A DNA stretch of 25,972 bases from Rhodocyclaceae bacterium (GTDB lineage Bacteria > Pseudomonadota > Gammaproteobacteria > Burkholderiales > Rhodocyclaceae), in the NCBI GenBank assembly GCA_016721505.1, contig JADKHX010000019.1, positions 1-25,972 on the forward strand, read 5' to 3'. This document shows positions 1-8,181 of the stretch, piece after piece. How positions within the stretch are numbered: position 1 is the stretch's first letter; every line of letters starts with the position of its first letter. The notes below the pieces were generated by a model. It saw nothing but the letters and a program-made list of their open reading frames with translations, made no database searches and had not been told where the DNA came from. The position numbers and the translations under genes were made by a program.

Positions 1-500
1 GAAGAAGTTTGGACCTTGTACCGCGCATGATACATATCAAGATTAACCCTGAGAAAAATCCGCGATGTCATTGGTAAGGGTGGTGCGGTAATTCGCGCGC
101 TGACCGAAGCAACTGGCTGTGTGATTGATATTGAAGATGACGGCACATCATCATCTCGCCGAAGTCAACGCCGATGCCGCCCGTTGCCAAAAAGCGGATC
201 GAAGATATTACTGCCGAAGTTGAAGCTGGTCGTACACGAAGGCACGGTAATGGTGGTTTGCTGGATTTCGGTGCGATTGTGAGTTTGTTGCCAGGCAAAG
301 ACGGACTACTGCATATTTCGCAAATCGCCAACGAGCGGGTCAATGCTGTGTCCGGATCATTTGAAAGAAGCGGCAGATCGTCAAGGTCAAAGTGATCGAG
401 ACCGACGACAAAGGCTGCGTGCGCTTATCAATGAAAGCTGTTGTTGCTGATATCGCGGCTGCTGCTGCAGCGCCGGCAACGGAAACACCGCAAAGCGTAA
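1..500 (+). CDS. pnp: Polyribonucleotide nucleotidyltransferase (PNPase), C-terminal KH and S1 domains; partial, frameshifted
   Basis: This is the 3' end of the gene for PNPase, a phosphorolytic 3'-5' exoribonuclease of the RNA degradosome. The KH domain is readable at about 45-165 (INPEK, then IRDVIGKGGAVIRALTEATG and CVIDIEDDGT). The KH tail follows (AKKRIEDITAEVEAG), and the S1 RNA-binding domain lies at about 225-440 (GLLDFGAIVSLLPGKDGLLH, VKVIETDD, RLSMKA). These blocks fall in different frames, so at least four indels are present within 450 bases. The stop is taken as TAA at 498-500, just before a terminator, but the frame there is uncertain. The catalytic RNase PH domains lie outside the window. 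Because the conserved blocks are all in the right order, I infer sequencing error rather than a decayed gene. Confidence 0.88.
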
Positions 501-516
501 GTCGGTACAGCGGAAT

Positions 517-541
517 AAAAAGGACGCCTCGGCGTCCTTTT
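517..541. terminator. Bidirectional Rho-independent terminator between pnp and dksA
   Basis: AAAAAGGACGCC and GGCGTCCTTTT form a GC-rich hairpin with a tight loop. It has an A tract on the left and a T tract on the right, so it works on both strands. It sits 17 bases after the inferred pnp stop and 16 bases past the dksA stop of the convergent gene. Confidence 0.88.
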
Positions 542-556
542 ATTGCAAGAAGTGGA

Positions 557-982
557 TCACTTGCCGATTTGTTTTTCGCGGTGCTCTTCCAAAGTTTTGC
601 AATCAATACACATTGTCGCCGTCGGGCGCCGCCTCCATGCGCTTGAGTCCGGATCTCACCCCACACGAATCACAAAAGCCATAGTCGCCGCTATCACTTT
701 TGCGCAATCGACTCATCGATTTTCTTGATCAGGTTTTCGCTCGCGGTCGCGATTGCGCACCCAAGCGCGATGTCCGATTCTTGGCTGGCTAGATTGGTTT
801 GGGTCCGCAAACACGGTCGCTTCGTCCTGCATGGTGTGTACCGTGCGATCAATATCGCCCATCATTCCCGCGCTTCAAATGTTCTAATACCGCACGAAAA
901 ATGAGCGTATTGTTTTCGTTCGTAGACTGCTCACCCTTCTCCGACATAGGGCGAGCTGTTTTCCCAGCATTTCGTCTGCCAT
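557..982 (-). CDS. dksA: DksA/TraR family RNA polymerase-binding transcription factor; frameshifted
   Basis: DksA binds the RNA polymerase secondary channel and, with ppGpp, adjusts transcription initiation in the stringent response. Read on the minus strand, the pieces come in the DksA order. They are an N-terminal segment (MADEMLGKQLA), the first coiled-coil helix (RAVLEHLK, then DRTVHTMQDEATVFADPN with the acidic coil tip) and the second helix (RNRDRERK). A C4 zinc finger follows (GDYGFCDSCG, LKRMEA, CIDCKTLEEHREKQ). The pieces lie in several frames, so there are at least four indels. The span of 426 bases (~142 aa) fits the family. The start at 982 is the first in-frame ATG; no clear Shine-Dalgarno sequence is visible. 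Confidence 0.85.
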
Positions 983-1097
983 TTCAGTAAGTCCGTTTTG
1001 TGCGAAGGGGACTTTATAGCGGAAACACTCCCTACTGCAAGTTGAGTTTACTATTGTTTGTAAGTTGCGCATTAGCAAAGTATTCGCGCAATTCTGC

Positions 1098-1127
1098 TTG
1101 ACTGCCAAGCCCGGAATTGATTAGAAT
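1098..1127 (+). promoter_or_regulatory. Sigma-70-like promoter for tRNA-Pro
   Basis: A -35-like TTGACT (1098-1103) and a -10-like TAGAAT (1122-1127) are separated by 18 bases. They end about 11 bases before the tRNA-Pro 5' end, which is where a stable-RNA promoter is expected. Confidence 0.6.
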
Positions 1128-1138
1128 ACGCCTGCCTC

Positions 1139-1214
1139 CGAGAGTGGCCGGCAGCCCGGTAGCGCTTGCTTTGGAGCAAGATAGTCGAGAGTTCGAATCC
1201 CTCCACCCCGACCA
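1139..1214 (+). tRNA. tRNA-Pro (anticodon TGG), damaged sequence
   Basis: The gene ends with an intact T arm (GAGTTCGAATCCCTC), a 3' acceptor strand ACCCCGA and an encoded CCA. The anticodon region reads CTTGC-TTTGGA-GCAAG. It is one G short of the normal seven-base loop TTTGGGA of tRNA-Pro(TGG). The 5' acceptor strand (CGAGAGT) no longer pairs fully with ACCCCGA, where CGGGGT is expected. The variable region also differs from the usual sequence. The many small defects in one tRNA suggest read or assembly errors. Confidence 0.8.
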
Positions 1215-1347
1215 AAATTCCCATGTTTTATGTAGTATTGTTGGTCGATCTTTCGCGCTAGAGCCTTGCCAGGTTCTGCGCGATTTTCTTTACCAGAATA
1301 TGTATTGCAGCTGCCTGATAGTCCAACAGTTCAGCGTGTTTTCAACA

Positions 1348-1423
1348 GCCGCCCGTGGCTCATCTGGATAGAGCACCGGCCTTCTTAAGCCGGGGTAACA
1401 AGTTCGAGTATTGTCGGGCGGGA
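1348..1423 (+). tRNA. tRNA-Arg (anticodon TCT), damaged sequence
   Basis: The D-arm region (GTGGCTCATCTGGATAGAGC) and the anticodon stem CCGGC/GCCGG match proteobacterial tRNA-Arg(TCT). The anticodon loop reads CTTCTTAA, eight bases, where CTTCTAA is expected, so one T appears to be inserted. The T arm has substitutions (TTCGAGTATTGT) and the 3' CCA is not readable. The neighbouring tRNA-Pro is compatible with a tRNA cluster. The boundaries may be off by 1-2 bases. Confidence 0.72.
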
Positions 1424-1487
1424 TGAGTCAATTGTGCAACGCCGTGTGACCGAGAACCGGCTGCGGCCATTGCCAGCGCCAAAGTGG

Positions 1488-1511
1488 GGGTAGGCTGGTG
1501 CTAGCCTACCC
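1488..1511. other. 9-bp hairpin downstream of the acyl-CoA dehydrogenase gene
   Basis: GGGTAGGCT and AGCCTACCC form a perfect 9-bp stem with a 6-base loop. It lies 14 bases beyond the acyl-CoA dehydrogenase stop, at the end of the beta-oxidation cluster. No T tract follows on the minus strand. It may stabilise the 3' end or act as a weak terminator. Confidence 0.45.
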
Positions 1512-1524
1512 GCAACCTCTTCTG

Positions 1525-2728
1525 CTATAGATATTTACGGAGTTCGTACTTCGCGATCTGGTTCCGATGCACTCCGTCAGGACCATCAGCAGGCGCAGGT
1601 GCGTGCGCCGGCGTAATCGGCTGCAAGCGGAAAGTCTCAGAAACGCCGACACCATGAACTTGCATAGCCCAGTCGATTACCTGCGGCCGCCGTTGCGGGT
1701 GCCATCACTTTGATCATGGCAATTTGCTGCTGGGCAATCTTGTTGCCGACGGTGTCCATCATCCATGCCGCATTTAGGTCAACAAGCGCGCCTGATCGAT
1801 CGTGATTCGCGCCCTCGGCAATCCGTTCGCGCGTTACGCCTTGTTCGGCAATCGGGCGATGGAAGGCTACGCGCATGGAGCGCACGCTGGCACATCAGTT
1901 CCGATGCGCGTTCCGCCAGGCCGATAAGGCGCATGCAGTGATGGATGCGCCTGGGTCTTCTAAACGTCCTGAGCTATTTCAAAACCACGCCCTTCGCCCA
2001 ACAGGATGTTAGACACCGGAACCCGCACGTTTTCGAAATTCACTTCGCCATGACCATGCGGCGCATGGTCGTAACCAAATACGGTGAGTGGCGGAGCATC
2101 GTTACACCGGGCGCATCCATCGGCACTAGGATATCGATTGCTGGCTATGCAGGCTGGTGTGGTTTTGGGTCGGTCTTGCCCATGAAGATCAGAATCTTGC
2201 AACGTGGATCGGCGCGCCGAGGTACCATTTGCGTCCGTTGATGACGTACTCGTCACCTTCGCGAACAATACTTGCTGAAATGTTAGTCGCATCGCTGGAG
2301 GCAACTGCCGGTTCGGTCATGGCAAACGCGGAGCGAATCTCTCCGGCAAGCAGGGTTTTGAGCCAGCGCTCCTGATGGGCTGGCGTGCCATAACGTGCCA
2401 GCACTTCCATGTTCCGGTATCGCGCACTGCAGTTAAAGGCTTCCGGCGCGATGTGCGAGCGACCATGATCTCGCATAGTGGGGCGTACTCCAAGTTGGTC
2501 AGACCCGGCACCCAAGGACGACTCAGGCAGGAAAAGATTCCACAGTCCGGCGGCGCGCTTTGCTTTTGAGTTCCTCCATGATCTGGTTCGGTACCCAGGG
2601 TTTCCGGCGCGGCGATTGGTCTCAACTTCGTCATTGAACGCGGCTTCGTTCGGATAAATGTTTGCGTCCATGAACGCGGTGACACGTTGCTGCAAATCCT
2701 TGACTTTGGCGGTGTGAGCGAATTCCAT
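1525..2728 (-). CDS. Acyl-CoA dehydrogenase (ACAD10/11-like); frameshifted
   Basis: This FAD flavoprotein catalyses the first, alpha-beta dehydrogenation step of beta-oxidation. The start MEFAHTAKVKDLQQRV has a good ribosome site (AAAGGAAG) upstream. Conserved blocks follow: AAGLWNLFLPES, NLEYAPLCEIM, EAFNCSA, NMEVLARYGTP, and FAMTEPAVASSDATNI (the substrate/FAD region). Later blocks are EYVINGRKWY, LTVFGYDHAPHGHGEVNFE, NILLGEGRGFEIAQ, LNAAWMMDTVGNKIAQQQIA and the end YELRKYL. They are scattered over several frames, with breaks near 2640, 2540, 2460, 2200, 2110, 1950, 1790 and 1680. The span gives ~401 aa, normal for this subfamily. It is the last gene of the cluster, 15 bases after the phosphotransferase-like gene; such pairs are common in proteobacterial fatty-acid loci. 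Confidence 0.87.
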
Positions 2729-2743
2729 AGTGCTTCCTTTGGT

Positions 2744-3808
2744 TTAGGTGGAGCGGATAATTTTTCCGACTGCTTGCCACGCGTACTCGGCTAGCGGTTT
2801 CGGCCTTTTGCCCGGCAGCGAGGGCGTCCGCACTGGATGCGTTGCCTTGCAGCGCGCGCGCCTTGATGCCTTGCATGATGGAAGCCAGACGGAACATGTT
2901 GAAGGCCATGTAGTAGTTCCACTCGGCGGTCGGAATCGGCGCACGGCCAGTACGTTTGCGGTAAGCCGCGCCGTATTCTGGCCTCCGATGGAATGCCCAG
3001 CGCTACGAGATCATGCCCGTCCAATCCACGAAATTGTCCTGGCGACAATGCCATGTCATGCAGTGGTAGGAAAAATCCACCAACGGATGACCGAGCGTTG
3101 ATAACTCCCAGTCGAGAACCGCCAACACGCGTGGCTCGGTCGGGTGGAAAACCATGTTGTCGAGGCGGTAATCACCATACGATACTGGTTTCGTCGCCAG
3201 CCGGAATGTTCTTCGGCAACCATTCGTTAGCTTGTCGAGAGGCTTCAATTTTGCTGTTTCAGCTGCGCGATATTGCTTGCTCCAACGGGGGCGATTTGTC
3301 GTTCCAGATACTGGCTGGTGCGGCCGTAATCACCGAGTCCGATCGCTTGATAGTTAACGCAGTGCAGGGCGGCAATGACCCGATTCTTTCGTCAAATATC
3401 GCTGCACGCTCAGGCGGCGAGTAGCCGGGCAGGGCGATCCCAAAGGATGCGGCCATCAACGCAGTCCATCACATAAAACATGGTGCCAATGACGCTGTCG
3501 TCTTCGCACAGGGCATAGGCGCGAGCGACCGCACATTGGTGTTTGCCAAAGCCGAGATCACACGGAATTCGCGGTCTACGGCGTGAGCACTGGGCAGTAA
3601 AGACTCCTGGAGGCTTTCGCCGCAATACGTACTTCGCCGCATCGGTGCGCAACAGATAGGTCGGATTGGATTGCCCGCCGCTGAATTGCTCGACGATCAG
3701 CGGACCACGAAATCCTCAACGTCCGGGCATCCATCCAACTGGCCAAAGCCGCCACATCAAAGGCATGGGCGCGGCCACAGGCCGAGTGTATTGGGTAGTT
3801 GATGTCAT
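2744..3808 (-). CDS. Phosphotransferase-family protein (APH/choline kinase fold) paired with acyl-CoA dehydrogenase; frameshifted
   Basis: The protein has the aminoglycoside-phosphotransferase fold that in eukaryotic ACAD10/11 is fused to an acyl-CoA dehydrogenase. Here it is a separate upstream gene. Visible blocks are EQFSGGQSNPTYLL, YVLRRKPPG, VARAYALCEDDSVIGTMFYV, the Brenner-type active-site segment GDYRLDN, and VLAVLDWELSTLGHPL with the metal-binding Asp. FNMFRLASIMQGIKARAL marks the C-terminal part. The usual His before GDYRLDN reads as Tyr, but the frame is broken exactly there, so I attribute it to an indel. The start ATG at 3808 gives ~354 aa, typical of the family. The substrate in bacteria is not certain; a role in hydroxy- or unusual fatty acid use is an inference from the pairing. 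Confidence 0.82.
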
Positions 3809-3850
3809 CGGAATTTATTCAATCTTTAGGATCCACTTGGGCGGGCGTGG

Positions 3851-3901
3851 CGTCAGTTGGTGCTGGCGAGGACTGGCCCGTTCATCGGCCACACGCCGTT
3901 A
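3851..3901 (+). repeat. REP-like dispersed repeat, copy A (divergent)
   Basis: In the gap between the SDR and phosphotransferase genes, CAGTTGGTGCTGGCGA repeats the core of the family (AGTTGGTGCTGG). ACACGCCGTTA appears about 20 bases later, whereas copy D has the two parts adjacent. The extra piece (GGACTGGCCCG then TTCATCGGCC) contains a GGCC-loop-GGCC hairpin. This copy is the least similar of the four. Confidence 0.45.
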
Positions 3902-3910
3902 AAACACGAA

Positions 3911-4681
3911 TCAACACACCGAGGCGCCGCCATCCACAGCGATGTACTGGCCAGTGACGTGACGCGAAGCTTCCGAGGCGAGGAACACCGCAGTGCCCAT
4001 CAAATCTTCGTCACCACCTAAGCGATGTAACGGGGTTCGAGCGATCATTGCGTCGCCGAGACGTTCGATTAGCACATTAGCCATTTTGGTCGGGAAAATC
4101 CCGGGCAAATCGCGTTCACGTTGATATTGTGCTGTCCCCACTCGGCAGCCAGTGCGCGAGTGAAATTGATGTCAGCACCTTTAGACGTGTTGTAGGCAAT
4201 CGTTGCCATGCCGGGTGGATTTCCCGACAAGCCAGCAACCGAGGCGACATTGATAATCTTGCCGGATTTTTGCGGGATCATCGCGCGTTTGCCAACTTCA
4301 CGGCTAAGGAAAAACATCGCGTTGATGTTCAAATCCATCACTTTGTTCCATGCTTCATCCGGGTAATCCTCAGCCGGTGCGCCCCACGATGCACCGGCAT
4401 TGTTACCAGAATATCGATCTTGCCAAAATGCTCCAGCACGGATCCGACAAGTCCTGGAATCTGATCAAACTTCGACAGATCGTTAGTGACGGTCAAACAA
4501 TCAATCCCCAGTTTTTCAAGGTGTGCCTTTGCTTCCGCCAGCTCGTTGGCCTTGCGCGCCGTGATGGCAACTTTGCGCCCATCTCGCCCATTGCTTGCGC
4601 CATCTGCAAGCCAAGGCCGCGTGAGCCGCCGGTGATTAAAGCAATTTTCCCTTCGAGGCTAAAAAGATTCTTTACGCTCAT
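3911..4681 (-). CDS. Short-chain dehydrogenase/reductase (SDR)
   Basis: This is a classical NAD(P)-dependent SDR of 257 codons. It shows the Rossmann motif TGGSRGLGLQMA (about residues 17-28), the NNAG block (frameshifted in the middle of the gene), INVASVAG with the catalytic Ser, and the YNTSK catalytic Tyr/Lys. NVNAICPG and the C-terminal TGQYIAVDGGASVC complete it. Breaks lie near 4590, 4370 and 4100. Its ATG follows the thiolase stop by one base, so the two are translationally coupled. Position in a beta-oxidation cluster suggests oxidation of a hydroxyacyl or alcohol intermediate. The substrate cannot be told from sequence. Confidence 0.87.
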
Positions 4682-4682
4682 C

Positions 4683-5858
4683 TCAGCACACCTCGAATAG
4701 GCCGGCCGCGCCTTGGCCGCCGCCGATACACATGGTCGCGACAACGTATTTCACGCCGCGCCGTTTGCCTTCAATCAGCGCATGTCCAACCAAACGCGCA
4801 CCTGACACGCCATAGGGATGGCCGACAGCAATTGCGCCACCGTTGACGTTCAATCGATCCATTGGAATCCCCAATGTGTCAGCGCAATACAGCACCTGAA
4901 CGGCGAAAGCTTCATTGAGCTCCCATAGACCAATATCGTCGACTTTCAATCCAGCTTTCTTGAGCAGCTTAGGAATCGCGAACACCAGCAATGCCCATTT
5001 CATCTGGCTCACAACCAGCGACAGCGAAGCCACGGAAAATGCCGAGCGGAGACAATCCCTTTTTCGCCGCAACTGCAGCACTCATCACTACACAGGCCGA
5101 TGCGCCATCAGAAAACTGACTGGCATTGCCCGCCGTCACCACACCACCAGGCATGGCTGAACGAATCTTGGCGACACCTTCCAACGTGGTGTCCGGGCGG
5201 ATGCCTTCGTCAGCAGAAATCGTGACTTGCTTGGTCATCAACTGACCAGTGGGTTTGTCAATTACGCCAGCAGTTACTGTCATCGGCACGATTTCATCAT
5301 TGAACTTTCCAGCCAGTTGGCCGGCAGCGGCGCGTAGCTGGCTGTTGGTGCCGTATTCATCCATCCGCTCTTTGGCAACTTTGTAGCGCTTGGCGACGTT
5401 CTCGGCCGTTTGCAACATTGGCATGTAGATTGCCGGTTTCAGTTTCAATAGCGCCACATCGGTGATCATTTTTTGGTTCAATTCACCTTGTACGCAAGAA
5501 ATGCTCTCAACACCGCCGGCGACGTAGATGTCACCTTCGCCGGCGATCACACTATTGGCGGCGGTGGCGATGGCTTGCAAACCGCTTGAACAAAAACGGC
5601 TGACCGTCAAGCCCGCCACGGTGACGGGCAGACCAGCCAAAATTCCGATTTGACGCGCGATGTTGTTGCCCGTGGCGCCTTCAGGCAGTGCGCAGCCAAA
5701 GACCACATCGTCAATTTCAGCGCCTTCAATTTTGCGCGTTCAACAGCATGCTTGACGACACGAGCACCAAGCGCAGCGCCATGGGTCATGTTGAAAGCAC
5801 CCTTCCAGGATTTAGCCAGCCCGGTACGGGCGGTCGATACGATAACGGCATCAGTCAT
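4683..5858 (-). CDS. Acetyl-CoA acyltransferase (thiolase)
   Basis: Thiolase cleaves 3-ketoacyl-CoA to acetyl-CoA and a shortened acyl-CoA, the last step of beta-oxidation. The start MTDAVIVSTARTGLAKSWKG is preceded by GGAG. The nucleophilic Cys lies in SRFCSSGLQAI (about residue 88), the catalytic His in GHPYGVSGARL (about 348), and the second active-site Cys in CIGGGQGAAGLFE (about 377). The span gives 391 residues, the usual length. There are two frame breaks, near 5700 and 5000, with conserved sequence on both sides. It lies 55 bases after the hydratase/dehydrogenase gene and abuts the SDR gene. Sequence alone does not separate degradative from biosynthetic thiolase, but the context favours degradation. 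Confidence 0.92.
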
Positions 5859-5913
5859 TTGGATTCTCCAAAATTCTATAAACAAAGAGTTAGGTCGGCG
5901 TTTAGGTGATTGC

Positions 5914-7996
5914 TCAGGTGAGTGATTTGCCGCTTGCGATAAGTTTGGTAATCAGCGGGGCCGGTGTCCAAAATGCATCGCCAGTTTTCGCCGCGAATTC
6001 TTCCATCTTGCGCGCAACGTTGTAGAGACCGCACTCATCGGCGTATAGCATCGGGCCTCCGCGATGTGCGGGGAAGCCGTAGCCGTACAAATAGACCATA
6101 TCGATATCAGAAGCGCGCGCTGCGATGCCTTCTTCGACGATACGTGCGCCTTCGTTAATCAAGGCATAAATGCAGCGCTCGACGATCTCCGCATCGCTTA
6201 CCTTGCGCGGTGTGATGCCAAGTTCTTTGCGATAGTCATCGATCATTTTGTCGACTTCCAGGATCGGGCAGGGCGTTGCGATTGCCCGGTTGATAAAGGT
6301 ACCAACCCTTGCCGGTTTTTTGTCCAAAGCGACCTGCTTCACACAGGCGATCAGCAAGTTTGGAATAAGGAATGTGGGGTGATTCGATTGCGCGACGTTT
6401 GCGTATCGCCCAGCCAATATCGTTGCCAGCCATGTCACCCATTCGGAAAGGTCCCATCGCCATACCGAATTTCTCCAGCGCCTTGTCGACTTGCGCGGGG
6501 CTGGCACCTTCGTCGACCAAAAATCCGGCCACACGGCCATAGTGCTCGACCATACGATTGCCGATAAAGCCATCGCATACGCCAGACACCACCGCGATTT
6601 TTTGATTTTCTTACCAATTTGCATCACTGTCGCCATGACGTCTTTGGCGGTTTTTCACCACGCACGACTTCAAGCAGTTTCATCACATTGGCCGGTCTGA
6701 AAAAGTGCAGGCCGACGACATCTTGTGGGCGTTTAGTGAAGCTCGCAATTTTGTTCAAATCCAGCGTCGAGGTATTCGACGCCAAAATCGCGCCGGGCTT
6801 GGCAATCTCGTCGAGCTTCTTGAACACTTGTTCCTTGACACCGATGTCTTCAAACACCGCTTCGATGATCAGATCGCAATCTTTGAAATCGTCGTAGTTC
6901 ACCGTGCCGGAGAGCAGACCCATGCGTTGGTCAAACTTCTCTTGCGTCAGCTTGCCTTTCTTCATGGTGCTTTCGTAATTTTTGCGTATTGTTCCCATGC
7001 CTTTGTCCAAGGCTTCTTGCTTCATTTCGAGGATCGTTACCGGGATGCCCGCATTAAGAAAATTCATCGAAATCCCGCCGCCCATCAAACCGGCACCAAT
7101 TACACCGACTTTGGCAATCTTGCGAGTTGGCGTGTCTTCCGGTACGTCAGGAATCTTGGATGTTGCACGCTCAGCCTGGAACAAATGCCGCAATGCACGG
7201 GATTCGGAAGTCATCATCAATTCGCCGAACAATTTTGTTCAATCTTGATGCCTTCATCGAAAGTTTTCGAGGTGATTGATGCACCAACGGCCTCAAGACA
7301 TTTAAGTGGCGCAGGAAATGGCCCGGCAATGCCCTTAACCATATTGCTGGCGAACATCAAATAGGCTTCGTGATTCGGGTAGTCGACTTTCATGTCACGA
7401 ATGCGGCGTAGCGGACGTTTTTCGGCGATGACTTTGGCCGCGAAAGCCAGTGCCCCGGCGAGCAAATCACCTTCGATAAGCTCATCAAACAACGGGGTAG
7501 GTTTGAACATCGCGGCGGGAACTGGATCGCCTTTGACGATGAGATTCAGCGCCGCTTCGACACCGACGATGCGTGGCATACGTTGCGTGCCGCCCGCACC
7601 GGGCAACAGACCGAGTTTGACTTCGGGCAACGCGATTTGCGCGGTCGGCAGGGCGACGCGGAAGTGTGTCGACAACGCAAGCTCAAACCACCACCCATAC
7701 AAGCGCCACCGATGGCCGCAATCACCGGTTTGGCGCAGTTTTCGACGATCTCAGTGACAGTCGGTAGGTTGGGCTGCGCATAGGCCTTGGGCGAGCCAAA
7801 TTCGCGAATATCCGCACCGCCTGAGAACGCGCGATCGGAGCCAATCAAAATAATCGCCGCGACATTGGCATCAGCAACGGCTTGGGCTAGGCCAGCGACA
7901 ATGCCTTGTCGCAAATCGAGGCTCAAACCATTCACAGGCGGGTTTTGCATCGTGATAACAGCCATTGCCGGTTAGGGCGTAAGTTGTGCTACTCAT
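5914..7996 (-). CDS. Bifunctional enoyl-CoA hydratase / 3-hydroxyacyl-CoA dehydrogenase (FadB/FadJ-like)
   Basis: This fatty-acid oxidation multifunctional protein covers two beta-oxidation steps. The N-terminal crotonase domain shows VITMQNPPVNGLSLDLRQG, FSGGADIREFG (oxyanion hole), ACMGGGL followed by ELAL, and LPEVKLGLLPGAGGTQRMPR, so both catalytic Glu positions are visible. The dehydrogenase domain starts near residue 300 with VGVIGAGLMGGGIS (NAD binding). It continues with SNTSTL, VGLHFFRPANVMKLLEVV and FIGNRMVEHYGR. The C-terminal repeat has YGYGFPAHRGGPM. The start is set at 7996 (MSSTTYALTGNG) because AAGGAGC lies just upstream and the family begins this way. An indel near 7955 separates it from the main frame. 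Other breaks are near 7690, 7235, 6640, 6590 and 6300. Span ~694 aa, normal for the family. First gene of the cluster. Confidence 0.9.
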
Positions 7997-8027
7997 GGAA
8001 GCTCCTTGTGAAGATGTCGAAATTGAT

Positions 8028-8048
8028 TTGACCAGCGTAACTGGTCAA
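8028..8048. promoter_or_regulatory. 21-bp inverted repeat upstream of the beta-oxidation cluster, probable operator
   Basis: TTGACCAG and CTGGTCAA are perfect 8-bp arms around a 5-base spacer, 31 bases upstream of the first gene's ATG. On the minus strand, TTGACC could also serve as a -35 element, with a weak CAATTT 17 bases later. The repeat would therefore overlap the promoter. Size and symmetry suit a TetR-type fatty-acid regulator, but no regulator gene is nearby and the family is a guess. Confidence 0.55.
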
Positions 8049-8181
8049 TGAAAATCAGGATGAGGCTTGATTCTGGGGCACTAGTGGGATGGTTTAAGTG
8101 CCTTCGCTAGAGTTCATTGCACCAGTGCGGTTATTACCGATGTTTGACTCAAGCAGTGTCCTTATTATGACGATGCAGCGC

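Noticed and set aside
1..500. pnp as a true pseudogene
   Set aside because: Motifs are intact and in order across frames, and the neighbouring tRNAs and dksA show the same kind of damage. Sequencing error explains all of them together.
3180..3200. Loss of the catalytic-loop His in the phosphotransferase-like protein (YGDYRLDN)
   Set aside because: The reading frame breaks at exactly this codon, so the Tyr is most likely produced by a missing base or two.
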